A stretch of 64,000 nucleotides of DNA from UBA2705 sp963977125 (GTDB taxonomy: Bacteria; Pseudomonadota; Alphaproteobacteria; Micavibrionales; Micavibrionaceae), in assembly GCA_963977125.1 (NCBI GenBank), contig CAXBNJ010000006.1, positions 124,001 to 188,000 of the forward strand, given 5' to 3'. The position numbers were made by a program, and so were the translations under genes. Of the stretch, positions 1 through 9,057 are shown piece by piece. The notes beneath the pieces are model-generated. The model saw only the letters and a program-made list of their open reading frames with translations. It ran no database searches and was not told the origin of the DNA. The stretch's first letter is position 1. Each line of letters starts with the position of its first letter.

Positions 1-1065
1 ACTGTGCGAGCCGGTGATACGGTTATTCAAGCGCGGCATTTTATTGTTGCCACAGGATCACGCGCAGTAATACCGCCTATCCCTGGTATTGATAAGAAAA
101 AAGTTTTCACGAATGAGACAATTTTTGATCTGAGGGATAAACCAAGCCATTTGATTATTATTGGTGGCGGGCCCATCGGCCTTGAAATGGCGCAAGCCCA
201 TCGCCGCTTAGGCTGTGCCGTTTCTGTCTTTGATATGGGATCTATCTTGCCGCGCGATGATCAAAGCAATGTCGCAATCGTCAGACAGGCACTTGTGAAA
301 GAGGGCATTGATGTGCATGAGGGTGTGTCTATTAAGCTTGCCAAACATGATGAACATGGCGTGACCCTCACAATAGAAAAAGACGGTGCTTTAACCGATG
401 TGAATGGCTCTCATTTATTAGTCGCTGCAGGGCGCGCGCCGAATATATACGGGTTAGGCCTTGAGGCTGCGGGCATTGAGTATAATAATAAAGGCATAAC
501 AGTTGATGCGCATTTGCGTACATCGAATAAAAAAATATTCGCCATTGGCGACGTTTCTGGTGGGCCGCAATTCACCCATGTTGCGGGTTATCATGCGGGC
601 GTTATTATCCGCCAGATCTGTTTTAAAATGTTCTGGGCTAAGGTGGATTATAAGGCTTTGCCGTGGGTCACTTATACAGACCCAGAGCTTGCGCAAGTGG
701 GCTTAAATGAGGATAGCGCGCGCGCCATACATAATGATGATATTAAAGTGACAGAATGGAGCTTCGATGAAAATGACCGCGCGATTGCTGAGCGTGCAAC
801 CAAAGGCCAAATCCGCGTTGTGACCAATAAAAAAGGGCTTATTCTTGGTGCCTCTATCGTCGGGCCGCAAGCTGGCGAGTTAATTGGCCTGTGGGCTTTG
901 GCTATATCAAGCGGCTTAAAAATAGGCGCTATAACCGCCATGATAGCACCTTATCCTACGCTCGGTGAGGCCAGTAAACGCGCTGCAGGGGCATGGTATA
1001 CACCAAGCCTATTTAGCGATAAAACCCGCCGCATTGTTGGCTTGCTTCAAAAGCTGCCTTTATAA
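1..1065 (+). CDS. Pyridine nucleotide-disulfide oxidoreductase, MerA/lipoamide dehydrogenase-like (5' partial)
   Basis: The reading frame is open from base 1, so the N-terminus, including the first FAD-binding segment and any redox-active CxxxxC, lies outside the window. Visible are an ATGS turn, a second dinucleotide-binding GGGPIGLE motif about 55 residues in, the FAD-contacting AIGDV motif, and the C-terminal dimerisation domain beginning near YTDPELAQVGL. The tail reads PYPTLGEA where lipoamide dehydrogenases have HPTLSE; this fits MerA-like oxidoreductases of unknown substrate better than true lipoamide dehydrogenase. It should use FAD and NAD(P)H in the cytoplasm to reduce a disulfide or similar acceptor. 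Family is confident; substrate is not known. Confidence 0.85.
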   Translation, partial: TVRAGDTVIQARHFIVATGSRAVIPPIPGIDKKKVFTNETIFDLRDKPSHLIIIGGGPIGLEMAQAHRRLGCAVSVFDMGSILPRDDQSNVAIVRQALVKEGIDVHEGVSIKLAKHDEHGVTLTIEKDGALTDVNGSHLLVAAGRAPNIYGLGLEAAGIEYNNKGITVDAHLRTSNKKIFAIGDVSGGPQFTHVAGYHAGVIIRQICFKMFWAKVDYKALPWVTYTDPELAQVGLNEDSARAIHNDDIKVTEWSFDENDRAIAERATKGQIRVVTNKKGLILGASIVGPQAGELIGLWALAISSGLKIGAITAMIAPYPTLGEASKRAAGAWYTPSLFSDKTRRIVGLLQKLPL

Positions 1066-1162
1066 AGACAAAATTGCATTCAAATTCCGGATATATGTCT
1101 ACCGTATAAGGCATTTATCCAGAGATGTTAAGTGTTAAAAAAACCAAAATAGGAAATATAGA

Positions 1163-1570
1163 ATGAAAGAACTCTCTCAACAAAACAGAATAGAATGGTC
1201 ACTCTTTTTACTACGAGCGGGGGTTTTTATTGTCATGCTTGCGTGGACATTAGATAAATTTATAGACCCAAGTCACGGCGTTAGAATTCTCGAAAAATTC
1301 TATCTTATTGGCGGAATGGGTGAAGGCATTATGATGGTGGTTGGCGCCGTTGAACTGCTTATTATTTTGGCCTTTTTTGGCGGCGTTTGGAAGCGTTGGA
1401 CTTATGGTTTTGTGATGGTTCTTCATGCTATGTCGACTTTTTCTTCGTGGGCATATTATACAGTGAATATAAACCTCTTATTCTTTGCGGCGTGGCCGAT
1501 GCTCGCGGCTTGTATAGCATTGTATTTACTGCGTGATTTAGATGTTAAATTTACATTCAAAAAGCGGTAA
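1163..1570 (+). CDS. Small integral membrane protein, DoxX-like
   Basis: A 135-residue protein made almost entirely of four hydrophobic segments (about residues 12-30, 50-72, 78-98 and 102-122) with a basic C-terminus (KFTFKKR). Size and layout resemble DoxX-type membrane proteins, but I see no diagnostic motif. An AGGAAAT ribosome site precedes the ATG. It lies 97 bp after the oxidoreductase and 34 bp before an AhpD-like gene, so the three may form one redox-related unit. Function unknown. Confidence 0.6.
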   Translation: MKELSQQNRIEWSLFLLRAGVFIVMLAWTLDKFIDPSHGVRILEKFYLIGGMGEGIMMVVGAVELLIILAFFGGVWKRWTYGFVMVLHAMSTFSSWAYYTVNINLLFFAAWPMLAACIALYLLRDLDVKFTFKKR

Positions 1571-1604
1571 AAACAGCGAAGATAATTAACCTAAGGAAAA
1601 AACA

Positions 1605-2168
1605 ATGACAGATTTTAAAATTCACGACGAGAACACAGCCTCTGACCCAACCGCCAAGATGCTATTAAAAAACGCCAAGGATGCATATGGTTTTGTACCA
1701 AATTTACTCGGTACAATGGCCGAAGCTCCAGCGCTTCTTAAGGCTTATATGACGGTAGGAGGGATCTTTGACGAGACATCTTTCACGCCAACAGAGCGTC
1801 AAGTTGTCTTACTTGCATCTAGCCTTTCAAATGGCTGTACATACTGCATGGCAGCTCATACAGCCATTGCAGGAATGCAAAATGTAGAAAATGATGTGGT
1901 GCAAGCGTTACGTGATGACACCCCGATTAAGGATAGGAAACTAGAATCCTTGCGCCGCTTAACTCAAGATATGACCGAGACGCGCGGTTATCCTTCTGAA
2001 GCTATAGTTAAAGAGTTTTTTGATGCAGGCTATAAGCAATCTCAACTTCTCGAGGTTGTTTTGGGTATAAGCATGAAGACTCTGTCTAATTATACCAACC
2101 ACATAGCTGAAACGCCGCTTGATGATGCGTTTAAAGCTGTGGAATGGACAGCGGTAAAGGATCGTTGA
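1605..2168 (+). CDS. Carboxymuconolactone decarboxylase/AhpD-family protein
   Basis: A 187-residue all-helical protein with the AhpD-like core NGCTYCMAAHT near residues 78-88: a CxxC pair followed by a histidine three residues later, the proton-relay and redox centre of alkylhydroperoxidase-like proteins. The upstream ERQVVLLASS segment is also typical of the family. Expected role is peroxide or thiol redox chemistry in the cytoplasm, though many members have no known substrate. A strong AAGGAAAA site lies just before the ATG. It follows the small membrane protein closely and probably shares its transcript. Confidence 0.85.
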   Translation: MTDFKIHDENTASDPTAKMLLKNAKDAYGFVPNLLGTMAEAPALLKAYMTVGGIFDETSFTPTERQVVLLASSLSNGCTYCMAAHTAIAGMQNVENDVVQALRDDTPIKDRKLESLRRLTQDMTETRGYPSEAIVKEFFDAGYKQSQLLEVVLGISMKTLSNYTNHIAETPLDDAFKAVEWTAVKDR

Positions 2169-2219
2169 GACCTTAAAATATAAACACGTAACAACGATAT
2201 GGGGCGGGGTTTTTAGATG

Positions 2220-2984
2220 TTAGTCTTTGTTGGATAAAAAGGGCTTTAAAAGAAGAGCGATAAAGCGCGTATCTTTTTTCCCTTCCACACCTATTTTCAT
2301 CGCCCCAAATCGTCGTGTTTTTGATTGAGTGAAAAACAATATATCCCAGAAACTGAAAATAGTCCCGTAATTGGAGTCCGTATCTTTACGGATGGCGTGA
2401 TGATGCACCCAGTGGATTGATGGTGTGATAATAAGTTTAGATAAGACGCGCTCAAAAGCTGTAGGCAGCGCGATGTTTGAATGATGAAACAGCGTGAAGG
2501 CCAGAACCATGATTTCGAATAGTACAACCGATGTAAACGGCACAGCGAAAACGATTATCACGAGCGCACGAATAAAAGTGGCAAAGAAAATTTCCCCCAA
2601 ATGAAAGCGAATAGCTGAGCTTGTATCGAGGTGTTCATCAAGGTGGTGTACCTCGTGGAACCGCCATAAAAACGGGATTTCATGTACGGTTCTGTGCCAA
2701 AAATAGATAAACAAATCTAAAATTATAATATCGATTGCGAGGCTGATCGCGCCATATAAATCGGCGGGGCGTTGCCACAGTGTATGCTGTGAAGCCCAAT
2801 AAGTGATCGGCAGTATAATGGCGAGTGATAAAGCGATATTTATCGGCCAAAAAGACAGGTTTTTGAAAAGGCGTGATAAGGGCTGAGCGTTATAGGATAC
2901 CATGGGGCGCAGATGCTCCGCAGCAAACAGCAAGACAAATATCCCTCCGACAATCCAAGCTTTGTATTCTAATATATCTTGCAT
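2220..2984 (-). CDS. Sterol desaturase / fatty acid hydroxylase superfamily membrane protein
   Basis: A 254-residue protein with several membrane segments and the histidine clusters of the diiron fatty acid hydroxylase superfamily: HRTVH (about residue 97), HEVHH (about 110), a further H in LFHHSN, and HWVHHH (about 192). These bind two irons in or near the membrane and support O2-dependent hydroxylation or desaturation of a lipid. The substrate cannot be told from sequence. It is transcribed towards the AhpD-like gene on the other strand, and a 170-bp divergent gap separates its start from the next gene. Confidence 0.85.
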   Translation of the reverse strand: MQDILEYKAWIVGGIFVLLFAAEHLRPMVSYNAQPLSRLFKNLSFWPINIALSLAIILPITYWASQHTLWQRPADLYGAISLAIDIIILDLFIYFWHRTVHEIPFLWRFHEVHHLDEHLDTSSAIRFHLGEIFFATFIRALVIIVFAVPFTSVVLFEIMVLAFTLFHHSNIALPTAFERVLSKLIITPSIHWVHHHAIRKDTDSNYGTIFSFWDILFFTQSKTRRFGAMKIGVEGKKDTRFIALLLKPFLSNKD

Positions 2985-3154
2985 CTGTAGGGGAATCCTT
3001 ATGTAACAGATTTTGTTCTGGGGTTACCCTTTACTTCTCAAATATTAGTTCTATCTCCATATTCGTTTAATATGAAGGTAATGTTACACTCAAAAAGACT
3101 ATGTACGTTTATTTTCATAGACTTTACCAAACCGCTTAAATAAATGGAAAAATT

Positions 3155-3964
3155 ATGTTCAAAAATGCTCTCAAAATTAGCTTGTGTCTATTCCTCCTAA
3201 ATCCGACATCAACCTTTGCGGATTCCATCAGTGATGCCGTAAATGATGAGGCGCGCCCGCTTGTGCAACGATTGCGTGATGAATATCGTAATCCACAGCA
3301 GACTTTGCGCTTTTTTGATGTTCAGCCGGATATGGCTGTCGCGGAAATAACGCCAGGAGGCGGGTGGTACACGAGCATACTTGCGCCATTATTAAAAGAT
3401 AATGGAGAGCTTTATGCAGCTCATTTCTACATAGATGAAACATCAAAGCCTTATTACAAGAAATCTTTGGAGAGCTTTAAAGAAAAAATAAAGACGGTAC
3501 CCGCTTACGAGAAGATAAAACTAACAGCATTTCACCCGACTAAATCATTGGATTTTGCCCCCGCAGGATCATTGGATCGCGTCCTGACTTTTCGCAATGC
3601 CCATAATTGGTATATGTCAGATAAGCAAAACGGTCTTGAAACCGCTTTTTCCAGCTTCTTTAAAGCCTTAAAAAAAGGCGGCATTCTCGGCGTTGTTGAT
3701 CACAAAATGCCTGAGTCATTTAGCGATGAGCTACAAGAAGATTCAGGCTATATAAAGCAATCAGCCATTGTGGCAGCAGCGAAGAAAGCAGGCTTTGTTT
3801 TAGCGGCGGAGAGCGATATTAACTTAAACTCTCAAGACACAGCAGATTATGAGAAGGGCGTTTGGACTTTGCCACCGTCTTTAAGAGGGGCCGAAGAAGA
3901 GCAAGCACAATACATTGGCATAGGCGAGAGCTCACGCATGACCCTTAAGTTTCTTAAGCCATAA
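3155..3964 (+). CDS. Secreted class I methyltransferase-like protein
   Basis: A 269-residue protein with a clear signal peptide (positive start, hydrophobic core, cleavage near TFADS at about residue 22). The mature part has a Rossmann-type methyltransferase layout: VAEITPGGGWYTSILAP corresponds to motif I (E/DxGxGxG), followed by DRVLTFRNAHNW and GGILGVVDH. It matches a family of predicted exported methyltransferases (COG4798-like) of unknown role. Export of a SAM-type fold is odd because SAM is not expected in the periplasm, so it may bind another ligand. A strong terminator follows. Confidence 0.75.
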   Translation: MFKNALKISLCLFLLNPTSTFADSISDAVNDEARPLVQRLRDEYRNPQQTLRFFDVQPDMAVAEITPGGGWYTSILAPLLKDNGELYAAHFYIDETSKPYYKKSLESFKEKIKTVPAYEKIKLTAFHPTKSLDFAPAGSLDRVLTFRNAHNWYMSDKQNGLETAFSSFFKALKKGGILGVVDHKMPESFSDELQEDSGYIKQSAIVAAAKKAGFVLAAESDINLNSQDTADYEKGVWTLPPSLRGAEEEQAQYIGIGESSRMTLKFLKP

Positions 3965-3990
3965 GTGAAGCGGATTAATTTAGAATACAA

Positions 3991-4024
3991 AAAACGCCCT
4001 CATTGAAAAATGGGGGCGTTTTAC
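3991..4024 (+). terminator. Rho-independent terminator
   Basis: AAACGCCCTCAT pairs with ATGGGGGCGTTT through one G-T wobble, with a short A-rich loop and a following TTTTACTTTT tract, 27 bp after the methyltransferase-like stop codon. Confidence 0.85.
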
Positions 4025-4354
4025 TTTTGCGACGCACGCTCAATATATGGCTTTATGAGTTTCTTTATATCTTTACAGGCTTGCTATCAGGCCAGCTTGA
4101 TTAAAAAGAGTTATGCATTTTTTGCAACTATAGAGTGGCCTTGCGGAGGGGTTTTAAGGTAAAACAAGATAGGCTTCTGATAACTCACTGTAAAATTGAG
4201 CAGATTAGATTTTGCTGCTCTATTATCTTTAGGTTATTATTTTGCACTTTAGGTGGTTTTCCTATTGAATTCATCTTGCTCCGCTCTATATCTGTAATTC
4301 TTACAGATATGTCCATGACTATTAGTATATTTCACACAATGAAAGGCCTGGCCC
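4025..4354. other. Intergenic region before the PAS gene
   Basis: About 330 bp with no gene I can support. A short open frame starting at 4135 overlaps the PAS start and has neither a ribosome site nor protein-like composition. The region presumably holds the promoter of the PAS-chemoreceptor pair; I could not assign a sigma factor. Confidence 0.4.
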
Positions 4355-4897
4355 GTGGTATCAGATAATAAGAAAACGCTTTCCGGTAATGAGATCTTTT
4401 TTGATGACGATGACATTATCGTTTCAAAAACGGATTTAACTGGAAAATTAACCTATGGCAATAGAACGTTTTATCGTCTGGCGGGGCGCTCTGAACAAGA
4501 ATGTATTGGTCAGCCGCATAATATAATCAGACATCCTGAAATGCCCCGCTGCATTTTTAAGTTGCTGTGGGATACCGTGAAAGACGGTCAAGAGCTCTTC
4601 GCCTCTGTCAATAACCGCTCGGCGAATGGCGATAATTATTGGGTGTTTGCACATGTCACTCCGAGCTTGGATAGTCAGGGGAATATAACGGGTTATCATT
4701 CCAATAGACGTGTGGCGAACAGAGAGGTGTTAGACCAACACATTATTCCTCTATATAAGGCGCTATTGCAAATTGAAAAATCCATAGCGAGTCCAAGAGA
4801 GGCCTTGCTGGCCTCATCTTCAAGAATTGAAGAAATTTTAAAAGAGAACAATATGAGCTTTAATGAATGGATGTTTTCATTAAACGCGTCACATTAG
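4355..4897 (+). CDS. Aer-type PAS domain protein
   Basis: A 180-residue protein holding one PAS domain close to the FAD-binding PAS of aerotaxis receptors: NRTFYRLAG, IIRHPEMP, the WDTVKDG helix, NNRSANGDNYWV and the VTPS strand. The HPEMP and NR..NGD.YWV signatures are typical of Aer. There is no membrane segment and no signalling domain; the last 60 residues are helical. A GTG start is used. The stop is 11 bp before a chemoreceptor gene, so the two are probably co-transcribed and act together as a redox or oxygen sensor for chemotaxis. Partner interaction is inferred. Confidence 0.85.
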   Translation: MVSDNKKTLSGNEIFFDDDDIIVSKTDLTGKLTYGNRTFYRLAGRSEQECIGQPHNIIRHPEMPRCIFKLLWDTVKDGQELFASVNNRSANGDNYWVFAHVTPSLDSQGNITGYHSNRRVANREVLDQHIIPLYKALLQIEKSIASPREALLASSSRIEEILKENNMSFNEWMFSLNASH

Positions 4898-4908
4898 GAG
4901 AGAATTAA

Positions 4909-6102
4909 ATGTCAATTGCCGTTAAAGATAAAAAATCCGTCAAATCTGCGCCTTTTCTAGGAAGCCGAAAAGCGCAAATAAGAGAGGCTCTTAGCGTCGT
5001 TAAGAAAGTTTCTCAAGGCGATTTTGAGGCGCGTATTACCGATATAAGCGTTAAGGGGGACCTAGGGGAGCTACTCTATAGCGTTAATGATTTGATTGAT
5101 CGCTGCGATGCATATGTAAGAGAATCTATGGCCTGTATGGAGCATGTTAACAACAATCAGTATTATCGCAAAATAATTGAAACAAGCATGCAGGGGTCAT
5201 TTCTAAATGCGGCAATAACGGTTAATAGTGCGCTTGATGCTATGCAAGGTAAAGTGGCGCTGTTTAATGACGTTACTGATAATTTCGAGCGAACCGTTGG
5301 TGAAGTCGTGACGACAGTATCCAGCGCATCAAAACAGCTAAGTAGCTCTTCTGAGGACATGAAGCGCATTGCGTCCCAGACTAGTGACAAAGCGACTGTT
5401 GTAGCCGCTGCGGCGCAAGAAGCGTCATGCAATGTTCAAACGGTTGCGAGTGCTTCAGAAGAGCTGACAGCGTCTATTTCTGAAATTAGTCAGCAAGTAT
5501 CGCAGGCTGCTGTTGTTGCAAGTGAAACGTATGAGGTCACTAAAACTGTTGAGGGTAAAGTCATTGCTCTACAAGAGGCCGGCCAACAAATTAGTCGCGC
5601 CGTAGATTTGATTCATAAGATCGCCGAACAAACAAATCTCTTAGCTTTGAATGCGACCATTGAAGCGGCGCGTGCAGGGGAGGCCGGTAAAGGATTTGCG
5701 GTTGTTGCAAATGAAGTCAAAAGCCTAGCGCATGAAACATCTAAAGCCACCGACGAGATTGGCGGGTTTGTCTCCACGATACAAGAAGCCACGGAAGACG
5801 TTGTGAACGGCATCCAAAATGTTTCTCATAAGATATCCGATATTGATGCGGCGAATACGGCTGTTGCAGCCGCTATTGAAGAGCAGTCTGCGGCGACAAA
5901 TGAAATCGCGCGCAATATTGAGGAGGCTTCTTCTGGAACAGCAGAGGTGACATCCAACATATCAGAAGTGACAGAAGCCGCGAAAGAAACAGGCGCGAGC
6001 GCCGCCGAAGTTAATACTGCGGCGGAGGAACTATCAAGACAATCTGCACGATTAAATACAACCGTAGAAGATTTCCTTGCTGATGCGCGTAATGTTGTTT
6101 AA
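4909..6102 (+). CDS. Soluble methyl-accepting chemotaxis protein
   Basis: A 397-residue receptor without transmembrane segments. Residues 25-120 resemble a HAMP-like region (QGDFEARITD, GDLGELLYSVNDLID); the rest is a long coiled coil with the invariant hairpin tip EQTNLLALNATIEAARAGE near residues 240-260, where CheA and CheW dock. Ala/Ser/Glu-rich heptads on both sides are typical methylation helices. It lies directly behind an Aer-type PAS gene, which suggests that its input comes from that separate protein rather than from a fused sensor. A GGAGAG ribosome site precedes the ATG. Confidence 0.9.
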   Translation: MSIAVKDKKSVKSAPFLGSRKAQIREALSVVKKVSQGDFEARITDISVKGDLGELLYSVNDLIDRCDAYVRESMACMEHVNNNQYYRKIIETSMQGSFLNAAITVNSALDAMQGKVALFNDVTDNFERTVGEVVTTVSSASKQLSSSSEDMKRIASQTSDKATVVAAAAQEASCNVQTVASASEELTASISEISQQVSQAAVVASETYEVTKTVEGKVIALQEAGQQISRAVDLIHKIAEQTNLLALNATIEAARAGEAGKGFAVVANEVKSLAHETSKATDEIGGFVSTIQEATEDVVNGIQNVSHKISDIDAANTAVAAAIEEQSAATNEIARNIEEASSGTAEVTSNISEVTEAAKETGASAAEVNTAAEELSRQSARLNTTVEDFLADARNVV

Positions 6103-6234
6103 GCGTTAGGGCATAAACGGGCTTATCAGCTGAGCAATCAGTATAATAATGGCGCAAATGAGAATTGTCTGTCTAGTTTATATCGTTAAGCTTGCCAGAC
6201 AGGTCTAATTCATCAATAGAATAACCAGGGCCAT

Positions 6235-6840
6235 TTAATTTCTGTAAGACATCATCTGCGAAGCATTAGCATCTTTGTCACCGGTTAACCAAAAATAGCG
6301 GATTGCATCGCACATACCATCATCAACGCGAAGGGCTTCAGTGCACACGCCTTCCCAGCTGCCTAATTCTGCGTCTAGGCGTGATTCATCCCAGTGCTCT
6401 ATTTCAATCGAGACATCGGGTTTATCATATGGTTCGCATAACCCTTCTTGCGTGCCATCAAAAGCTAGAGACTTTATCTCCGATATTACGTTTTTGCCGT
6501 CTTTTGTTACAATAAGAATGTCATAAAATGGGCCGTCTGGATTATCTTGATTTAAATGTCCGGCCACGAAGTCTTTATTCCCGTCACATGTTACATCATG
6601 CTCTATAAAGGACACATTGTCAGGAACAATATTTTGTCCCCACTCAAAGCGTATTTCATCCCATAACTCTCCTTCTGTCACGTCAGAATCAGCAAGAGGC
6701 TCTAATAGTCCATCAGCGCCTTTTTGCACTTCTTCCTGTATCGCCCCCTCTATTGACTTTTCTATTTTGTCAAAAAAACCTGCATATGCTGATGCAGAGA
6801 CAAGAGTAACGGATACAAACAAGCCAAAGAGTTTAAACAT
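6235..6840 (-). CDS. Secreted protein of unknown function
   Basis: A 201-residue protein with a signal peptide (MFKLFGLFVSVTLVSASAYA) and probable cleavage after AYA, followed by an acidic mature domain with four cysteines that could form two periplasmic disulfides. I do not recognise the family. It is flanked by genes of unrelated function, with 130-220 bp of noncoding DNA on each side, so it is probably monocistronic. AGGTATCTT before the ATG is an acceptable ribosome site. Confidence 0.7.
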   Translation of the reverse strand: MFKLFGLFVSVTLVSASAYAGFFDKIEKSIEGAIQEEVQKGADGLLEPLADSDVTEGELWDEIRFEWGQNIVPDNVSFIEHDVTCDGNKDFVAGHLNQDNPDGPFYDILIVTKDGKNVISEIKSLAFDGTQEGLCEPYDKPDVSIEIEHWDESRLDAELGSWEGVCTEALRVDDGMCDAIRYFWLTGDKDANASQMMSYRN

Positions 6841-7057
6841 AAGATACCTATCATTAAGGGTTTAGTTATAAAGGTTTAAGTTTATCATAATAACGCATGA
6901 TAGCGAGTGATTTAATACGCACTCCAAGCGCTCTGTAGATGGAGTATGGTGCTTTGAGGTGCCCCTGTTGCAAGACTGAAGCATTATAAGGTGAAATTTG
7001 AGAATATTAAACTTTGCGAGCCGACCATAGCGCCGCTGTCGGCCACCAAATCACTAT

Positions 7058-7636
7058 CTATTTTCTAAAAATCTCATCGACTATATTGCGCGCCAATATC
7101 TGATCTGGCTTCATTCCATTTAACAGGGGGTACCAAAAGGCGCCATGTATTAAAAATAATAGAGTTTGTACGTCACGGCCATCGGATATCTCTCCGCGGC
7201 TTTGAGCTCTTCGAAGTATTTTCTCTACGAGAAGCTCTCTGGGTTTCACAAAGCGGTTTATAAAGGATTGTTGAAAAGCTTCATCGTCTTGTGCAGATGC
7301 GATTAACGCGCAGATAATCGGTGAATCTTGTTTTAAATGCTCAAAAACAGCTAATAGGAAATCATATAACTGTTCGGAACTTGTGTTGTCATTTTCATTA
7401 TGCGGGGAAGATGCATAACGCGCCGTTTCTTCGAAGATAGCATCAAGGACGAGATCCGCTTTAGTGCTCCACCGATTATATATTGTTTGCTTTGCGATGC
7501 CCGCTTCAGAAATGATAGATGCTATTGAAACAGCCTCATAGCCTTGGGCCCGCATTAAACGTAAAGTAACTGATTTTATTTTATCTGCAGTCTCTGGATT
7601 TCGTGGGCGACCAGCGTTTCTTATCTCTTCTATCAT
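7058..7636 (-). CDS. TetR/AcrR-family repressor of the divergent MFS pump
   Basis: A 192-residue regulator. The N-terminal helix-turn-helix runs from about residue 12 to 60 (RNPETADKIKS ... SIASIISEAGIAKQTIYNRW); the C-terminal domain is all-helical, as expected for ligand binding and dimerisation. It is divergent from an MFS drug-efflux-type gene, with 131 bp between start codons that contain two related operator-like dyads. By family precedent it should repress both genes until a small molecule binds. The ligand is unknown. Confidence 0.9.
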   Translation of the reverse strand: MIEEIRNAGRPRNPETADKIKSVTLRLMRAQGYEAVSIASIISEAGIAKQTIYNRWSTKADLVLDAIFEETARYASSPHNENDNTSSEQLYDFLLAVFEHLKQDSPIICALIASAQDDEAFQQSFINRFVKPRELLVEKILRRAQSRGEISDGRDVQTLLFLIHGAFWYPLLNGMKPDQILARNIVDEIFRK

Positions 7637-7677
7637 AATCGTCTTTTACCTAAGCAATAATGTGAAGTTAGTGATAA

Positions 7678-7723
7678 TTAGTAGACTCCGTTCTACTAAT
7701 ATATTAGACTGTAGTCTACTAAT
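7678..7723. promoter_or_regulatory. Twin TetR-type operators
   Basis: Site 1 is a perfect dyad, TTAGTAGA-N6-TCTACTAA (7678-7699). Site 2 (7702-7723), read on the minus strand, again begins ATTAGTAGACTAC and ends AGTCTAAT, an imperfect copy. Both lie between the divergent TetR and MFS genes, so they are the likely binding sites of the TetR protein and should overlap the promoters. Confidence 0.75.
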
Positions 7724-7767
7724 TGTACTGGGGGCTTGTAAAGAGTAATAAAGAAAAGGTAAATAAA

Positions 7768-8985
7768 ATGTTAGAAAAAGCAGGCCAACAAAAAAAATCT
7801 GTCGCTGTGGTTGGTGTACTTGGTCTTTTGACAATTTTTCCGCCATTAGCCACGGACATGTATTTAGCGGCGATAGGGGATTTAGCTGAGAGTATGCAAG
7901 CGAGCCATGCGGCAGCAGAGCTTTCATTGTCGCTTTTCTTTTTAGGGCTCTGCGTCGGGCAACTTGTTTTAGGCCCTATCATTGATAGTTTCGGGCGTAA
8001 AAAGCCACTAATGGTAGGTGTTGCCCTTTTTATCGCAACTTCTATAGCACTAGTACTGGCGGATAATATTATAATATTTAATGTGTTACGTTTTTTTCAA
8101 GCCGTCGGCGCATGTGCAGGGATGGTTGTTGGGCGTGCTATTGTCAATGACTTATATCACGGGCGTGAAGCAGCAAAGGTTATGAATATACTGGTTATGA
8201 TGTTGACAATTGGTCCCATTATCTCACCAACTTTGGGGAGCTTATTATTGGAGGCTTTTGGGTGGCGGTCAATTTTTATAGTTATGGTCATGATCGGTAT
8301 GTTGGCATACCTACTTAGTTTTAGTGTTGTTACGGAAACGTTACCCCGTCACGCTCGTAAGCCTTTCTCTCTACCTTCAGCACGTAAGGCTTTTACTAAA
8401 CTTATAATAAACAGGGGGTTTATATTAAACGCGCTTATTGCCGGATTAATACAAGGTGGAATGTTTGCGTTCATAACAGGGTCATCGGGAGTTTTTCAGG
8501 GTGTCTTTGGGCTGAGCGCTTTGCAGTATGGACTAATGTTTGCTGGGATTGCGCTTGCTCTTATGGTCTTTGGTTTTGCGAATAAGGCTCTGCTAAATCG
8601 TTACGCACCAGACGATCTGCTTAAGTTCGGTTTAAGGTTCTATACCGTGATTACCTTTACGCTTGTGTGTGTGTCCCGCACATCTTTCATGTGGGGTTAT
8701 GTGGCACCCCTATGGTTTGCAATTGGTATGGTCGGGTTGCTTTCCGCGAATGCTATGTCTCTAGCAATGGCTTCTGGCCGTGCAGACTCGGGTAGTGCGT
8801 CTGCCCTGCTGGGCGCTATTCAGTTTGCAATAGCTTTTTCTGTTTCATGCTGCGTAGCAGTAGCAGGGACAGGATCAGCAATACCAATGGCATTGGGGCT
8901 ATTTATCCCTTGCTTATTAGCATTATTATTCTCTGAATGGTGGGGGCATAAACTTGCGCCGAGTAGAGGGAGGGATATTCGCTGA
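7768..8985 (+). CDS. MFS multidrug transporter, Bcr/CflA type
   Basis: About 405 residues with 12 hydrophobic segments. PPLATDMYLAAIGDLA near the N-terminus and LGPIIDSFGRKKPL (MFS motif A, loop 2-3) point to the Bcr/CflA drug:H+ antiporter group, as does VRFFQAVGACAGMVVGRAIV-like helix 4 (motif B region). It would export small toxic compounds across the inner membrane. The frame can be extended to a TTG at 7723, but the ATG at 7768 is preferred because AAAAGG lies upstream and the extension would overlap the operator. Probably controlled by the divergent TetR. Confidence 0.88.
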   Translation: MLEKAGQQKKSVAVVGVLGLLTIFPPLATDMYLAAIGDLAESMQASHAAAELSLSLFFLGLCVGQLVLGPIIDSFGRKKPLMVGVALFIATSIALVLADNIIIFNVLRFFQAVGACAGMVVGRAIVNDLYHGREAAKVMNILVMMLTIGPIISPTLGSLLLEAFGWRSIFIVMVMIGMLAYLLSFSVVTETLPRHARKPFSLPSARKAFTKLIINRGFILNALIAGLIQGGMFAFITGSSGVFQGVFGLSALQYGLMFAGIALALMVFGFANKALLNRYAPDDLLKFGLRFYTVITFTLVCVSRTSFMWGYVAPLWFAIGMVGLLSANAMSLAMASGRADSGSASALLGAIQFAIAFSVSCCVAVAGTGSAIPMALGLFIPCLLALLFSEWWGHKLAPSRGRDIR

Positions 8986-9057
8986 TAATCAGGGGCAAAG
9001 AAGCGTTTTAGCCTAACCGATATACTCATTAACCTAGAAGAATGAAGGATGAACAAC

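Noticed and set aside
4135..4368. 77-codon open frame upstream of the PAS gene
   Set aside because: No ribosome site, biased toward Ile/Phe/Leu/Arg as expected for noncoding AT-rich DNA, and it overlaps the PAS start.
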